Shown here piece after piece: positions 17,380 to 24,999 of a stretch of 64,000 nt of DNA. This stretch comes from Dermacoccus abyssi (GTDB taxonomy: Bacteria > Actinomycetota > Actinomycetes > Actinomycetales > Dermatophilaceae), in assembly GCF_034541975.1 (NCBI RefSeq), contig NZ_JAVYJM010000002.1; one strand, given 5' to 3'. Numbering within the stretch: the stretch's first letter is position 1; every line of letters begins with the position of its first letter. Position numbers and translations under genes: made by a program. Under the pieces are notes generated by a model. The model was not told the origin of the DNA and did no database searches. It was given only the letters and a program-made list of their open reading frames with translations.

Positions 17380-17386
17380 CTCCTTC
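17380..17386 (-). promoter_or_regulatory. Shine-Dalgarno sequence that fixes the AUC start of infC
   Basis: Minus-strand GAAGGAG, six bases before the ATC codon. No canonical start codon is at proper spacing from it. Confidence 0.75.
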
Positions 17387-17431
17387 ACTGTTGTGACGAT
17401 TCGTTCCACCGCCGAGGCGGAGAAACGCGAA

Positions 17432-17459
17432 AAGGCTTCTTGCCTACGCAAGAAGCCTT
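17432..17459 (-). terminator. Intrinsic-terminator-like hairpin in the infC leader
   Basis: A perfect 12-bp stem, AAGGCTTCTTGC (17432-17443) with GCAAGAAGCCTT (17448-17459) and a 4-base loop. On the minus strand it runs into TTTTCGCG. It lies between the infC promoter and the infC start, so it can only be an attenuator or a processing site of the infC-rpmI-rplT transcript. Confidence 0.75.
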
Positions 17460-17481
17460 CGTCTCAACGTTTCGCACGCTC

Positions 17482-17538
17482 TCAGGTATTCCCCGAGAAC
17501 AGGCTCACCGGGGTGAGCCTTGTACGAACCATGACCAC
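17482..17538 (-). CDS. Putative 18-codon leader peptide upstream of infC
   Basis: A GTG start (17538) preceded by GGGAGG at a 7-base spacing opens an 18-codon frame, MVMVRTRLTPVSLFSGNT, ending in TGA at 17482. An internal ATG (17532) could also be used. A 9-base inverted repeat (17501-17509 with 17512-17520) lies within its codons, and the terminator-like hairpin begins 22 bases after the stop. This is the layout of a translation-coupled attenuator. The peptide matches nothing I recognise; its use is inferred. Confidence 0.45.
   Translation of the reverse strand: MVMVRTRLTPVSLFSGNT
17501..17520 (-). other. Hairpin inside the infC leader peptide frame
   Basis: AGGCTCACC and GGTGAGCCT are perfect inverted copies separated by 2 bases. 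The 3' arm's GAGCCT can also pair with AGGCTT in the 5' arm of the downstream terminator stem, offering an antiterminator alternative. Confidence 0.55.
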
Positions 17539-17657
17539 GACCCTGCCTCCCGTGGGAGAACCGAGGGTGGAGACCGAAGTCCCTCTTGCGCACCGTTCGT
17601 GGTGTGATTTTCGCGGATCGCTCCGGGAGAGCACCACACGTACGGCTGGTAGCACCC

Positions 17658-17686
17658 AGAGTAACAGTCCGGAGACCACCCTCCAA
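17658..17686 (-). promoter_or_regulatory. infC: Promoter of infC-rpmI-rplT
   Basis: Minus-strand TTGGAG (17681-17686), a 17-base spacer and TACTCT (17658-17663). Transcription from here gives a leader of about 280 bases before infC, covering the leader frame and hairpins. Confidence 0.6.
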
Positions 17687-17712
17687 ACCCGGCGAAGCGG
17701 TCACTCCCCCAC

Positions 17713-18132
17713 TCACGCGGACGCCCGTCGCGCACTGCGGGAGCGCTGCGCCCGCCGTCCACCGACGATGAGCACCCCGGCCACGCAGATGAGGGCTCCG
17801 AGCCCGCCCACGGCGGCGAAACCGCCGGCGAAGCCGTGACTGTCGATGGCCCATCCGGCGATCGGTCCGCCCAGCGCGCCGCCCGTCGTGAGGAAGGAAC
17901 CGTGCCAGCCCATCGCCTCACCGCGCACCCGCTTCGGAACGACACGAGCAACGGCGTCGACGGAGGCCGTCATCGTGGGCGCGCAGAACATGCCGGCGAG
18001 GAAGGCACCGAGTGCCAGGGTGAGCATGCGCGAGGCGAGTCCGATCGGCACGGTGGCCGCTGCCCACGAGTGCTGTGGCTGCCAGGATGGAGACGCCTGT
18101 CCTTCGTCGTCCCACGACGACCTGCTTCTCAT
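17713..18132 (-). pseudogene. Decayed MFS transporter, C-terminal remnant
   Basis: The frame encodes only the last three or four membrane segments of a major facilitator: SRMLTLALGAFLAGMFCAPTM, then ASVDAVARVVPKRVRGEAMGWHGSF, then GGPIAGWAIDSHGFAGGFAAVGGLGALICVAGVLIVGG. Upstream, a second frame carries GRRRTGVSILAATALVGSG, the preceding loop and helix, and changes frame near 18060-18070. About two thirds of the gene, the N-terminal part, is missing. No start signal supports a functional small protein. It is probably the relic of a transporter that neighboured the SorC regulator. Confidence 0.7.
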
Positions 18133-18147
18133 GTCGCACCCAATTTC

Positions 18148-18185
18148 TGCTCAGTTGAGCAATAGGGAGCACACATGAGTAAAAT
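18148..18185 (+). promoter_or_regulatory. sorC-type regulator promoter with palindromic operator
   Basis: TGCTCA-GT-TGAGCA (18148-18161) is a perfect 6-bp inverted repeat that overlaps a TTGAGC -35-like hexamer (18155-18160). TAAAAT (18180-18185) is the likely -10; the 19-base spacer is longer than ideal. The palindrome is a candidate autoregulatory site. Confidence 0.45.
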
Positions 18186-18227
18186 GAGATGTGACGCACA
18201 GTGTCAACCCTCGTCTCAGGAGGCCTC

Positions 18228-19205
18228 ATGGTCGACGTGAACCTGCCGCTGACTCAGCTGCACATGGTCCAGGCGGCGCGCCGCTATTACCTCGACGACG
18301 CCTCCAAGGTGCAGATCGCCGAGGAACTCGGCATCAGCCGGTTCAAGGTGGCTCGCCTGCTCGAGGCCGCTCGCGACAGTGGAGTCGTGCGCATCGAGAT
18401 CCTGGACCACGGCGCCGTCAAGGACCAGTTGTCCCAGGACCTACGCGAGCGTTTCGGGCTGCGTCATGCGCTCGTCGTCGACGTCGAGACCCTCGCCGGT
18501 GGCGAGAAGCTGGCTGAACTCGGCCGCGCTGCCGCATCCCTCATGCAACGCATCGCACAGCCCACGGACGTCATAGGCCTGCCGTGGAGCCGCATGGTGG
18601 CGCAGACCGTTCCGTTCTTCGAAGGGCTGCCTCCGGTGCCGATCGTCCAGCTGTCGGGAGCCCTCGACCTCCCGGCACACGAGGCCTCCCCCGTTGACGT
18701 CGTGCGTGACGCCGCCCGCCTCACCGGCGGCGAGCCACGCGTGTTCTACGCGCCGCTCGTCGCGTCGGACGCCGAGGCCGCGCGCGTCATCCGGGCACAG
18801 ACAGCCGTGGCGGGCACCCTCGACGAGGCACGTCACTGCTCGCTCGCCCTCGTCGGCATCGGGGGGTGGAGCGAAGGCGAAAGCACGCTGTACGACCTCG
18901 CCACCGAGGACGAGCGAGACGAACTCGAGCGGCTCGAGGTCGTCGGGGAGATCGCCGGATCGCTGTTCAACACCGACGGCGAACCGGTCGAATCGGGGCT
19001 GAGCGCACGCCTGGTCAGCATGAGCCCCCGCGATCTGCGGCTCATCACCGAGGTCGTCGCCGTCTCCCACGGAGCGGCTCGAGCGGAGGCGCTGCGCGCC
19101 GGGATCAAGGGCGGCTACGTCACGTCGGCCGTCGTCGACACCGAGCTCGCCCGCGCATTGCTCGGCGCACCCGCGGACCCCTCGGCAAGTTCTACCGGCC
19201 GGTAG
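18228..19205 (+). CDS. SorC/DeoR-family sugar-sensing transcriptional regulator
   Basis: A 325-residue repressor-type protein. An N-terminal helix-turn-helix (about 15-45, YLDDASKVQIAEELGISRFKVARLLEAA) is followed by a C-terminal sugar-phosphate-binding domain resembling phosphosugar isomerases, with CSLALVGIGGW and the late segment GGYVTSAVVDTELARALL. The ATG follows AGGAGG by 4 bases; an upstream GTG in frame has no such support. Effector and targets are unknown. Its only neighbour that could be a target, the MFS gene, is broken. Confidence 0.88.
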   Translation: MVDVNLPLTQLHMVQAARRYYLDDASKVQIAEELGISRFKVARLLEAARDSGVVRIEILDHGAVKDQLSQDLRERFGLRHALVVDVETLAGGEKLAELGRAAASLMQRIAQPTDVIGLPWSRMVAQTVPFFEGLPPVPIVQLSGALDLPAHEASPVDVVRDAARLTGGEPRVFYAPLVASDAEAARVIRAQTAVAGTLDEARHCSLALVGIGGWSEGESTLYDLATEDERDELERLEVVGEIAGSLFNTDGEPVESGLSARLVSMSPRDLRLITEVVAVSHGAARAEALRAGIKGGYVTSAVVDTELARALLGAPADPSASSTGR

Positions 19206-19239
19206 AGGCGTCGACTCCCGCTAACCGGCCCCGGGGGTT

Positions 19240-19245
19240 TAGGCT
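19240..19245 (+). promoter_or_regulatory. -10 hexamer of lpdA, leaderless start
   Basis: TAGGCT with 7 bases between it and the GTG start of lpdA. There is no Shine-Dalgarno sequence. Confidence 0.5.
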
Positions 19246-19252
19246 CGCACTC

Positions 19253-20653
19253 GTGGCTAAGCACTTTGATGTCGTCGTCCTCGGCGCCGGTCCCGGTGGG
19301 TACGTCGCGGCAATCCGCGCCTCCCAGCTCGGGCTGAGCGTCGCCGTTATCGAGAAGAAGTACTGGGGAGGTGTCTGCCTCAACGTCGGGTGTATCCCGT
19401 CGAAGGCCCTTCTGAAGAACGCGGAACTCGCGCACGTGCTCACGCACGAGAAGGACAAGTTCGGCATCACCGGTGATGCCTCGATGGAGTACGGCCCGAC
19501 GCACAAGCGTTCCCGCCAGGTCTCCGCGGGCATCGTCAAGGGTGTCCACTACCTCATGAAGAAGAACAAGATCACCGAGATCGACGGCTGGGGCACGCTC
19601 AAGTCCGACAAGACGGTCTCGGTGGAACTCAACGACGGCGGCAGCGAGGACGTCACCTACGACAACCTCATCATCGCCACGGGCGCCACCGTGCGCACGA
19701 TGCCGGGCGTCGACCTGAGCGAGAACATCGTCAGCTACGAGGAGCAGATCCTCACCGACGAGCTGCCGAAGTCGATCATCATCGGCGGTTCGGGCGCCAT
19801 CGGCGTCGAGTTCGCCTACGTCATGAAGAACTTCGGCGTCGACGTCACGATCGTCGAGTTCGCCGACCGCATGGTGCCCACCGAGGACGCCGACGTGTCC
19901 AAGGAGCTGCTCAAGCACTACAAGAAGCTCGGCGTCAAGGTCATGACCGGCACGAAGGTCGAGAAGGCCGAGGACACCGGCTCCGGCGTCAAGGTCACTG
20001 TCTCCCCCGCGAAGGGTGGCGACAGTCAGGTACTCGAAGCCGACAAGATGCTCTCCGCGTTCGGCTTCAAGCCGCGCACCGAGGGCTACGGCCTCGAAGA
20101 CCTCGGCGTCGAGCTCACCGACCGTGGTGCCATCGCGATCGACGGCCGCGGCCGCACGAACGTCGAGGGCGTCTACGCCATCGGTGACGTCACCGCCAAG
20201 CTCATGCTCGCCCACACGGCCGAGGCGATGGGCATCGTCGCCGCGGAGACGATCGCCGGCGCCGAGACCATGGAGATCAACTTCGACATGATCCCGCGCG
20301 CCACGTACTGCCAGCCGCAGGTGGCCTCGTTCGGCTACTCCGAGGCTCAGGCCAAGGAGAAGGGCTACGACGTCAAGACGGCAACGTTCCCCTTCACGGC
20401 CAACGGCAAGGCCATGGGCCTCGGCGAGGCCGTCGGCTTCGTCAAGGTGATCGCGGACGCCAAGCACAACGAACTGATCGGCGCCGCGATGATCGGCCCG
20501 GACGTCACGGAGCTTCTGCCGGTACTCAACCTGGCTCAGCAGTGGGACCTGACGGCCGACGAGGTGTCGCGCAACATCTTCGCGCACCCGACGCTCGGCG
20601 AGGCTGTCAAGGAAGCCGTTCACGGCATCGCGGGGCACATGATCAACCTCTGA
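19253..20653 (+). CDS. lpdA: Dihydrolipoyl dehydrogenase (E3)
   Basis: FAD-dependent disulfide oxidoreductase that reoxidises the lipoyl groups of pyruvate and other 2-oxoacid dehydrogenases with NAD+. The 466-residue protein has GAGPGGYVAAIRA (FAD), the redox pair in GGVCLNVGCIPSKALL, IIGGSGAIGVEF (NAD), AIGDV and the C-terminal HAHPTL-type dimer motif (FAHPTLGEA). The GTG start gives the normal N-terminus (VAKHFDVVVLGAG). It stands alone here; the E1 subunit aceE is about 37 kb away in the same window. Confidence 0.96.
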   Translation: MAKHFDVVVLGAGPGGYVAAIRASQLGLSVAVIEKKYWGGVCLNVGCIPSKALLKNAELAHVLTHEKDKFGITGDASMEYGPTHKRSRQVSAGIVKGVHYLMKKNKITEIDGWGTLKSDKTVSVELNDGGSEDVTYDNLIIATGATVRTMPGVDLSENIVSYEEQILTDELPKSIIIGGSGAIGVEFAYVMKNFGVDVTIVEFADRMVPTEDADVSKELLKHYKKLGVKVMTGTKVEKAEDTGSGVKVTVSPAKGGDSQVLEADKMLSAFGFKPRTEGYGLEDLGVELTDRGAIAIDGRGRTNVEGVYAIGDVTAKLMLAHTAEAMGIVAAETIAGAETMEINFDMIPRATYCQPQVASFGYSEAQAKEKGYDVKTATFPFTANGKAMGLGEAVGFVKVIADAKHNELIGAAMIGPDVTELLPVLNLAQQWDLTADEVSRNIFAHPTLGEAVKEAVHGIAGHMINL

Positions 20654-20674
20654 TCGCGCACCGCGCAGCGCTCC

Positions 20675-20709
20675 ACGGGGCGGCACTCCATGACGGAGTG
20701 CCGCCCCGT
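20675..20709 (+). terminator. Terminator of lpdA
   Basis: A perfect 15-bp stem (20675-20689 with 20695-20709) with a 5-base loop, 21 bases after the lpdA stop. Confidence 0.8.
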
Positions 20710-20804
20710 TCTGCGTCGGCCCTCGGCCGCAGAAGGGCACAGATGGACGCACGGTCAACCGATCTTCACGCCACGGCGGGCGGCGCCACGCCCGCACGAG
20801 CGTC

Positions 20805-20826
20805 AGCAGGTGAATTCCAGGTGAAC
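20805..20826 (-). promoter_or_regulatory. PHO-box-like tandem repeat upstream of pit
   Basis: Read on the minus strand, two adjoining 11-base units, GTTCACCTGGA and ATTCACCTGCT, match the direct-repeat units bound by PhoP in streptomycetes (consensus close to GTTCACC plus four bases). They lie about 95 bases before the pit start. Induction of pit on phosphate starvation is inferred. Confidence 0.6.
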
Positions 20827-20920
20827 ATCGCACGGTCGAACCTGTCGAATTGCCCGTCATCACGTGAAATTCTCGCGATGGGGGATGGACAAACGCCGTC
20901 ACGGCCTCAGACTGGGAGAC

Positions 20921-22186
20921 GTGGACCTTTCCCTCATCCTCCTCGGGCTCGTCGTCGTCACGGCCCTTGCCTTCGATTTCACCAACGGCTTCCACGACAC
21001 CGGTAACGCGATGGCCACGTCCATCGCCACGGGTGCGCTGAAGCCGAAGGTGGCCGTCGCCCTTTCGGGCATCCTCAACCTCGTCGGAGCGTTCCTCTCC
21101 GTCGAGGTCGCGCTCACCGTCACGAACGCCGTCATCAAGATCCAGAGCAAGGACGGCTCACCCAAGCCGGAGTTCCTCGCCGATCACGGCCAGGCTTTGT
21201 TGCTCATCGTCCTCGCGGGCCTCGTCGGCGGCATCGTCTGGAACCTCCTCACGTGGCTCCTCGGCATCCCGAGCAGCTCGAGCCACGCCCTGTTCGGTGG
21301 CCTCATCGGTGCCGCGATCGCCGCCATCGGCTTCGGCGGCGTCAAGTGGGTCGGTGACGGTACGAAGCTCGACGGCGTGGTCGGCAAGGTCATCGCCCCG
21401 GCGCTCCTGTCGCCCGTCATCGCCGTCGTCGTCGCGGCGATCGGCACGAAGTTGATCTACGCCATCACGAAGAAGGTCCAGCACAAGGAGGCAGAGCGCG
21501 GCTTCCGCTGGGGCCAGATCTTCAGCGCCTCGCTCGTCTCCCTGGCACACGGCACGAACGACGCCCAGAAGACGATGGGTGTCATCACCCTCGCCCTCAT
21601 CGGCTACGGCTCCTGGACCGACACCGAGTCGGTCCCGTTCTGGGTCAAGCTGTCCTGTGCCCTGGCCATCGCGCTCGGCACCTACCTCGGTGGCTGGCGC
21701 ATCATCCGCACCCTCGGCAAGGGTCTCGTCGAGATCGAGTCCCCCCAGGGCATGGCTGCCGAGTCTTCGAGTTCGGCCGTCATCCTCGTCTCGAGCCACA
21801 TGGGCTTCGCGCTCTCCACGACGCACGTCGCCACCGGTTCCATCCTCGGTACCGGCATCGGCAAGCGCGGCGCCGAGGTGCGCTGGAGCGTGGCCGTTCG
21901 CATGGTCGCCGCCTGGCTCATCACGCTCCCGTCGGCCGCGCTCGTGGGTGCGCTCATGTGGTACGTCGGTGACCTCATCGGCGGCGTCGCCGGTGGCATC
22001 GTCATCTTCGCCATCCTGTGCGCCGCCTCGCTCTACATGTGGATGCGCTCGCGCAAGGCTCCGGTCGACCACAACAACGTCAACGACTCCTGGGAGCCCG
22101 AGGAGATCGCTGCGACGCACATCCCGCCGGTCGTCGACGAGACGAACTCGGACAAGCCCTCCACGTCCAAGGCAGGTACCCGATGA
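20921..22186 (+). CDS. pit: Inorganic phosphate transporter, PiT family
   Basis: Membrane permease that takes up phosphate, probably as a metal-phosphate complex, by proton symport. The 421-residue protein begins with a GTG (VDLSLILLGLVVV) and carries the two PiT signatures: FDFTNGFHDTGNAMATSI near the N-terminus and SLAHGTNDAQKTMGVI in the second half, with about ten membrane segments. The GTG is preferred over upstream ATGs because family members begin at this residue. Its ATGA overlap with the next gene shows coupling. Gene order pit / small membrane protein / DUF3349 equals the pitA cluster of Mycobacterium tuberculosis (Rv0545c-Rv0543c). Confidence 0.94.
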   Translation: MDLSLILLGLVVVTALAFDFTNGFHDTGNAMATSIATGALKPKVAVALSGILNLVGAFLSVEVALTVTNAVIKIQSKDGSPKPEFLADHGQALLLIVLAGLVGGIVWNLLTWLLGIPSSSSHALFGGLIGAAIAAIGFGGVKWVGDGTKLDGVVGKVIAPALLSPVIAVVVAAIGTKLIYAITKKVQHKEAERGFRWGQIFSASLVSLAHGTNDAQKTMGVITLALIGYGSWTDTESVPFWVKLSCALAIALGTYLGGWRIIRTLGKGLVEIESPQGMAAESSSSAVILVSSHMGFALSTTHVATGSILGTGIGKRGAEVRWSVAVRMVAAWLITLPSAALVGALMWYVGDLIGGVAGGIVIFAILCAASLYMWMRSRKAPVDHNNVNDSWEPEEIAATHIPPVVDETNSDKPSTSKAGTR

Positions 22187-22476
22187 AGACGCTCTCCCTC
22201 GCGTTCAACAGTGCGTGGCACGTCCTGGCCGTCGGCATCGTGCTCGGCGCCGGCGTCCCCGCGCTCTTCGCCTTCGGAATCCGCGGCCTCGCGGCTTCGT
22301 CGGGCCAGATGACCGACGACTCCACGCCTCGTGCGTGGGGAAAGCCGGTCGCTGCGGTGTGCTTCCTTCTCGTGTGTGCTGCCATCGCGCTCGGTCTGAC
22401 GATCATCGTCAGCTCCGGCTTCGGCATGAAGGTCTCCTTCGAGCACATCTACCCGACGCTGGTCGAGAAGAAGTAA
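22183..22476 (+). CDS. Small membrane protein linked to pit
   Basis: A 97-residue protein with two predicted membrane helices, about 10-34 (AWHVLAVGIVLGAGVPALFAF) and about 56-77 (AAVCFLLVCAAIALGLTIIV). Its ATG overlaps the pit stop by 4 bases. The same small gene follows pitA in mycobacteria (Rv0544c-like), so an accessory role for the phosphate permease is plausible. No biochemical function is known to me. Confidence 0.85.
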   Translation: MKTLSLAFNSAWHVLAVGIVLGAGVPALFAFGIRGLAASSGQMTDDSTPRAWGKPVAAVCFLLVCAAIALGLTIIVSSGFGMKVSFEHIYPTLVEKK

Positions 22477-22483
22477 GAACGAC

Positions 22484-22777
22484 GTGAACCCCGCACTCGA
22501 GCGCATCGTGGGGTGGCTGCGCCACAGCTACCCTGCCGGCGTTCCCGAGCGAGACTTTCAGCCGTTGCTCGCCCTCATGCGCCGCCGCCTCAGCGAGGAC
22601 GAGGTCCACGAGCTCGGTGATCGTCTCGTGGCCGACGGACTCGTTCCGGCTGACCGCATCGATGTCGGCGTCGGCATCACGAAGGTGACGCAGGATCTTC
22701 CGGCGCCCGATGAGATCGACCGGGTCGTCCACCACTTGGAGGCCTACGGCTTTCCCGTCAACGACGACTGGCGCTGA
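22484..22777 (+). CDS. DUF3349 domain protein
   Basis: A 97-residue acidic protein starting with GTG 7 bases after the previous stop. The WLRHSYPAGVPERDFQPLLALM and HLEAYGFPVNDDW segments identify the actinobacterial DUF3349 family (Rv0543c-like), a small helical fold of unknown function. Conserved as the third gene of the pit cluster. Confidence 0.88.
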   Translation: MNPALERIVGWLRHSYPAGVPERDFQPLLALMRRRLSEDEVHELGDRLVADGLVPADRIDVGVGITKVTQDLPAPDEIDRVVHHLEAYGFPVNDDWR

Positions 22778-22801
22778 GGGGCCCGCCCTTCACGACATGA
22801 C

Positions 22802-22839
22802 AGTGGGGCTGCACAACCGATCGGTTGTGCAGCCCCACT
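22802..22839. terminator. Shared terminator of the pit cluster and the his operon
   Basis: A perfect 17-bp stem (22802-22818 with 22823-22839) around GATC. It lies between the DUF3349 stop (22777, plus) and the sseB-like stop (22862, minus), so it can end both transcripts. Confidence 0.85.
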
Positions 22840-22861
22840 CTCGTGTGGTGGCGCGGCTGTT

Positions 22862-23629
22862 TCAGACCTCGAGCTCCTCAGCCGTGAACGCGAACGCGAG
22901 CCCTTCGATCCTGGCTCGGGTTTCACCGTCGCCGGCCAGGCGCTCCCCCACGCGGGTTGCGAGAGCCTGCAGCTCTTCCTGGGCCAGACCGGGAGTGAGC
23001 TGCAGACGCAGTCGAAGAACGCCCTCCCCGGCGTCCTCGAGCCGGCGGCCGAGAACCGCGTTTCCCTCGGGCACGAGCGCCGCATCGACGGCTTTGGCCA
23101 CGAACGGGTCCTCGTGAGCGGGTAGCCACGCCTGCTGCTGCGCGAGCGCCCACAGCATGCTCGCGCGTACCACGACGCGGTGCGACGAGGCCATGTCGAG
23201 CAGGAGTACCTCACACTGCTCCGATATGGCTGCCTGAGCGGCGAACGCGGCGCGCACCGGTGAGGGCCGCGCTTTCGGGTCCCAGCGCGCGAGGTCGTCG
23301 AGGCTGGAGAAGACCGGGAGCCCCTTCGTTCCGTCCGGCGCGGTGAGCGTCACGACGGCCATGTCGGTGGACTTCTCCACCGCAAGGGTCCCGGATTCGT
23401 CGACCTCGGTGGGCGCGGCGACGATCGGCACGAGCAGACGCGACTCGGCCAGTGCGGCCACCCAGTCGCTCTCGTTCCCGCTCTCCAATGCTGCGACCAG
23501 GGCAGGGTCTGCGGCGCCGGTGTCGTCGTCGAAGCCGGTGCTCGTCACCTGGCGGCCGGTGAACGGAATGCCGGCGGTGTCGGCCGACTCCCCCGCAGGG
23601 TCGATGTTCGGGTTGTGTGCGCCGCTCAT
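22862..23629 (-). CDS. SseB-family protein at the end of the his operon
   Basis: A 255-residue protein with the SseB N-terminal domain (about 50-170): RLLVPIV, VVTLTAPDGTKGLPVFSSLDDLARWDP. Family members are cytoplasmic and poorly understood; the Salmonella namesake is a serine-sensitivity enhancer. The ATG overlaps the priA stop (ATGA), so it is coupled to histidine genes. Whether it acts in amino-acid metabolism is unknown. Confidence 0.85.
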   Translation of the reverse strand: MSGAHNPNIDPAGESADTAGIPFTGRQVTSTGFDDDTGAADPALVAALESGNESDWVAALAESRLLVPIVAAPTEVDESGTLAVEKSTDMAVVTLTAPDGTKGLPVFSSLDDLARWDPKARPSPVRAAFAAQAAISEQCEVLLLDMASSHRVVVRASMLWALAQQQAWLPAHEDPFVAKAVDAALVPEGNAVLGRRLEDAGEGVLRLRLQLTPGLAQEELQALATRVGERLAGDGETRARIEGLAFAFTAEELEV

Positions 23630-24369
23630 CACTCGGGGCGGCCGGCGGCGTCGAGCGCGTCGGCGAGCGTGATGGTGCCCTTGTAGAGCGCGGAACCGAT
23701 GATGGCGCCTTCGACGCCGGAGGGCACGAGCTCGCGCAGGGCGCGCACGTCGTCGAGCGTCGTGACGCCGCCGGAGGCGACCACCGGACGGTCCGTGCGG
23801 GCGCAGACCTCGGACAGGAGCTGCGTGTTCGGGCCGGCGAGCATGCCGTCCTTCGCGACGTCGGTGACGACGTAGCGGGCACAGCCCTCGCTGTCGAGAC
23901 GCGCCAGCGTCTCCCACAGGTCACCGCCCTCGCGGGTCCAACCGCGCGCCGCGAGCGTCGTACCGCGCACGTCGAGACCGACGGCGATGCGGTCGCCGTG
24001 TTCGGCGATGGCGGCAGCCGTCCACTCGGGGTTTTCGAGGGCAGCCGTGCCGAGGTTCACGCGGCGACAGCCCGTGGCGAGCGCTGCCTCGAGCGACTCC
24101 GCGTCGCGGATGCCGCCGCTCATCTCCACCTTGATGTCGAGCTCACCGACGATGCGCGCGAGGATTTCACGGTTCGTCCCGCGTCCGAACGCAGCGTCGA
24201 GGTCGACGAGGTGGAGCCACTCGGCACCGGCCTCCTGCCAAGCCTTTGCAGCGGCGATCGGGTCACCGAACTGGCCGCCGGTGCCGGAGACGCCCTGGAC
24301 GAGCTGGACGGCCTGGCCCTCCGAGACGTCGACGGCGGGCAGGAGTTCGAGGCGGGGGCTGGTCGACAT
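23629..24369 (-). CDS. priA: Phosphoribosyl isomerase A (HisA/TrpF bifunctional)
   Basis: TIM-barrel Amadori isomerase acting on ProFAR in histidine synthesis and, in actinobacteria, on PRA in tryptophan synthesis because a separate trpF is usually absent. The 246-residue protein has LLPAVDVSEGQAVQLVQG (first catalytic Asp at 14), VEMSGGIRD, VVTDVAKDGMLAGPN and VVASGGVTTLDDV. Dual activity is inferred from lineage. Located 18 bases after hisH. Confidence 0.92.
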   Translation of the reverse strand: MSTSPRLELLPAVDVSEGQAVQLVQGVSGTGGQFGDPIAAAKAWQEAGAEWLHLVDLDAAFGRGTNREILARIVGELDIKVEMSGGIRDAESLEAALATGCRRVNLGTAALENPEWTAAAIAEHGDRIAVGLDVRGTTLAARGWTREGGDLWETLARLDSEGCARYVVTDVAKDGMLAGPNTQLLSEVCARTDRPVVASGGVTTLDDVRALRELVPSGVEGAIIGSALYKGTITLADALDAAGRPE

Positions 24370-24387
24370 GACGAACCTTTCGGTCGA

Positions 24388-24999
24388 TTACAGGCTGCGA
24401 AGCCAGTTGGTCAGCAGGTGAGCGCCGGCGTCGCCGGACTTCTCGGGGTGGAACTGAGTCGCGGCGAGAACCCCGTCTTCGATGGCGGCCACGAAGCGTT
24501 CGCCGTGCGCGGCGTAGGTCGCCTCTCGGCCCTCGCCGAGCTGAGCCGAGGCAGCGAAGGAGTGGACGAAGTAGAAGCGCTCCCCCTCGATGCCCGCGAA
24601 GAGCGTCGTCGTGACCGGCGGCTCGACGCGCGACCATCCCATGTGCGGGACGACGGGGGCCGCGAGACGCTCGACCTGACCGGGCCATCGCCTGAGGCCG
24701 GGCTGCGGGGACGTGGAGGGTTCGCTCGAGCCGTCGAACATCACCTGCATGCCGACACAGACGCCGAGCACCGGCGCACCGGCCGCGAGACGATCGTCAA
24801 TGAGTCGGCCACCGCCGGCCGCCTCCAATCCCGCCATGCAGGCGTGGAAGTTGCCCACACCGGGCACGAACAGGCCGTCGGCTGCCGCGACGAGCTTCGG
24901 GTCGGCCGTCAGTTCGACGTTCGCTCCGATCCGTTCGAGCATGCGCACGGCAGAGCGGATGTTGCCGCTGCCGTAGTCGAGGACGACGACGCGCTTCAT
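24388..24999 (-). CDS. hisH: Imidazole glycerol phosphate synthase, glutaminase subunit
   Basis: Class I glutamine amidotransferase that feeds ammonia to HisF. At 203 residues it has FVPGVGNFHACM, the nucleophile elbow GVCVGMQ with Cys81, and the His/Glu pair in TQFHPEKSG. ATG at 24999 overlaps the previous gene by 4 bases. Its partner hisF is not in this window, so the subunits are encoded apart. Confidence 0.95.
   Translation of the reverse strand: MKRVVVLDYGSGNIRSAVRMLERIGANVELTADPKLVAAADGLFVPGVGNFHACMAGLEAAGGGRLIDDRLAAGAPVLGVCVGMQVMFDGSSEPSTSPQPGLRRWPGQVERLAAPVVPHMGWSRVEPPVTTTLFAGIEGERFYFVHSFAASAQLGEGREATYAAHGERFVAAIEDGVLAATQFHPEKSGDAGAHLLTNWLRSL

Noticed and set aside
17386..17388. GTG start for infC just before the Shine-Dalgarno
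   Set aside because: It lies on top of GAAGGAG and has no ribosome site of its own.
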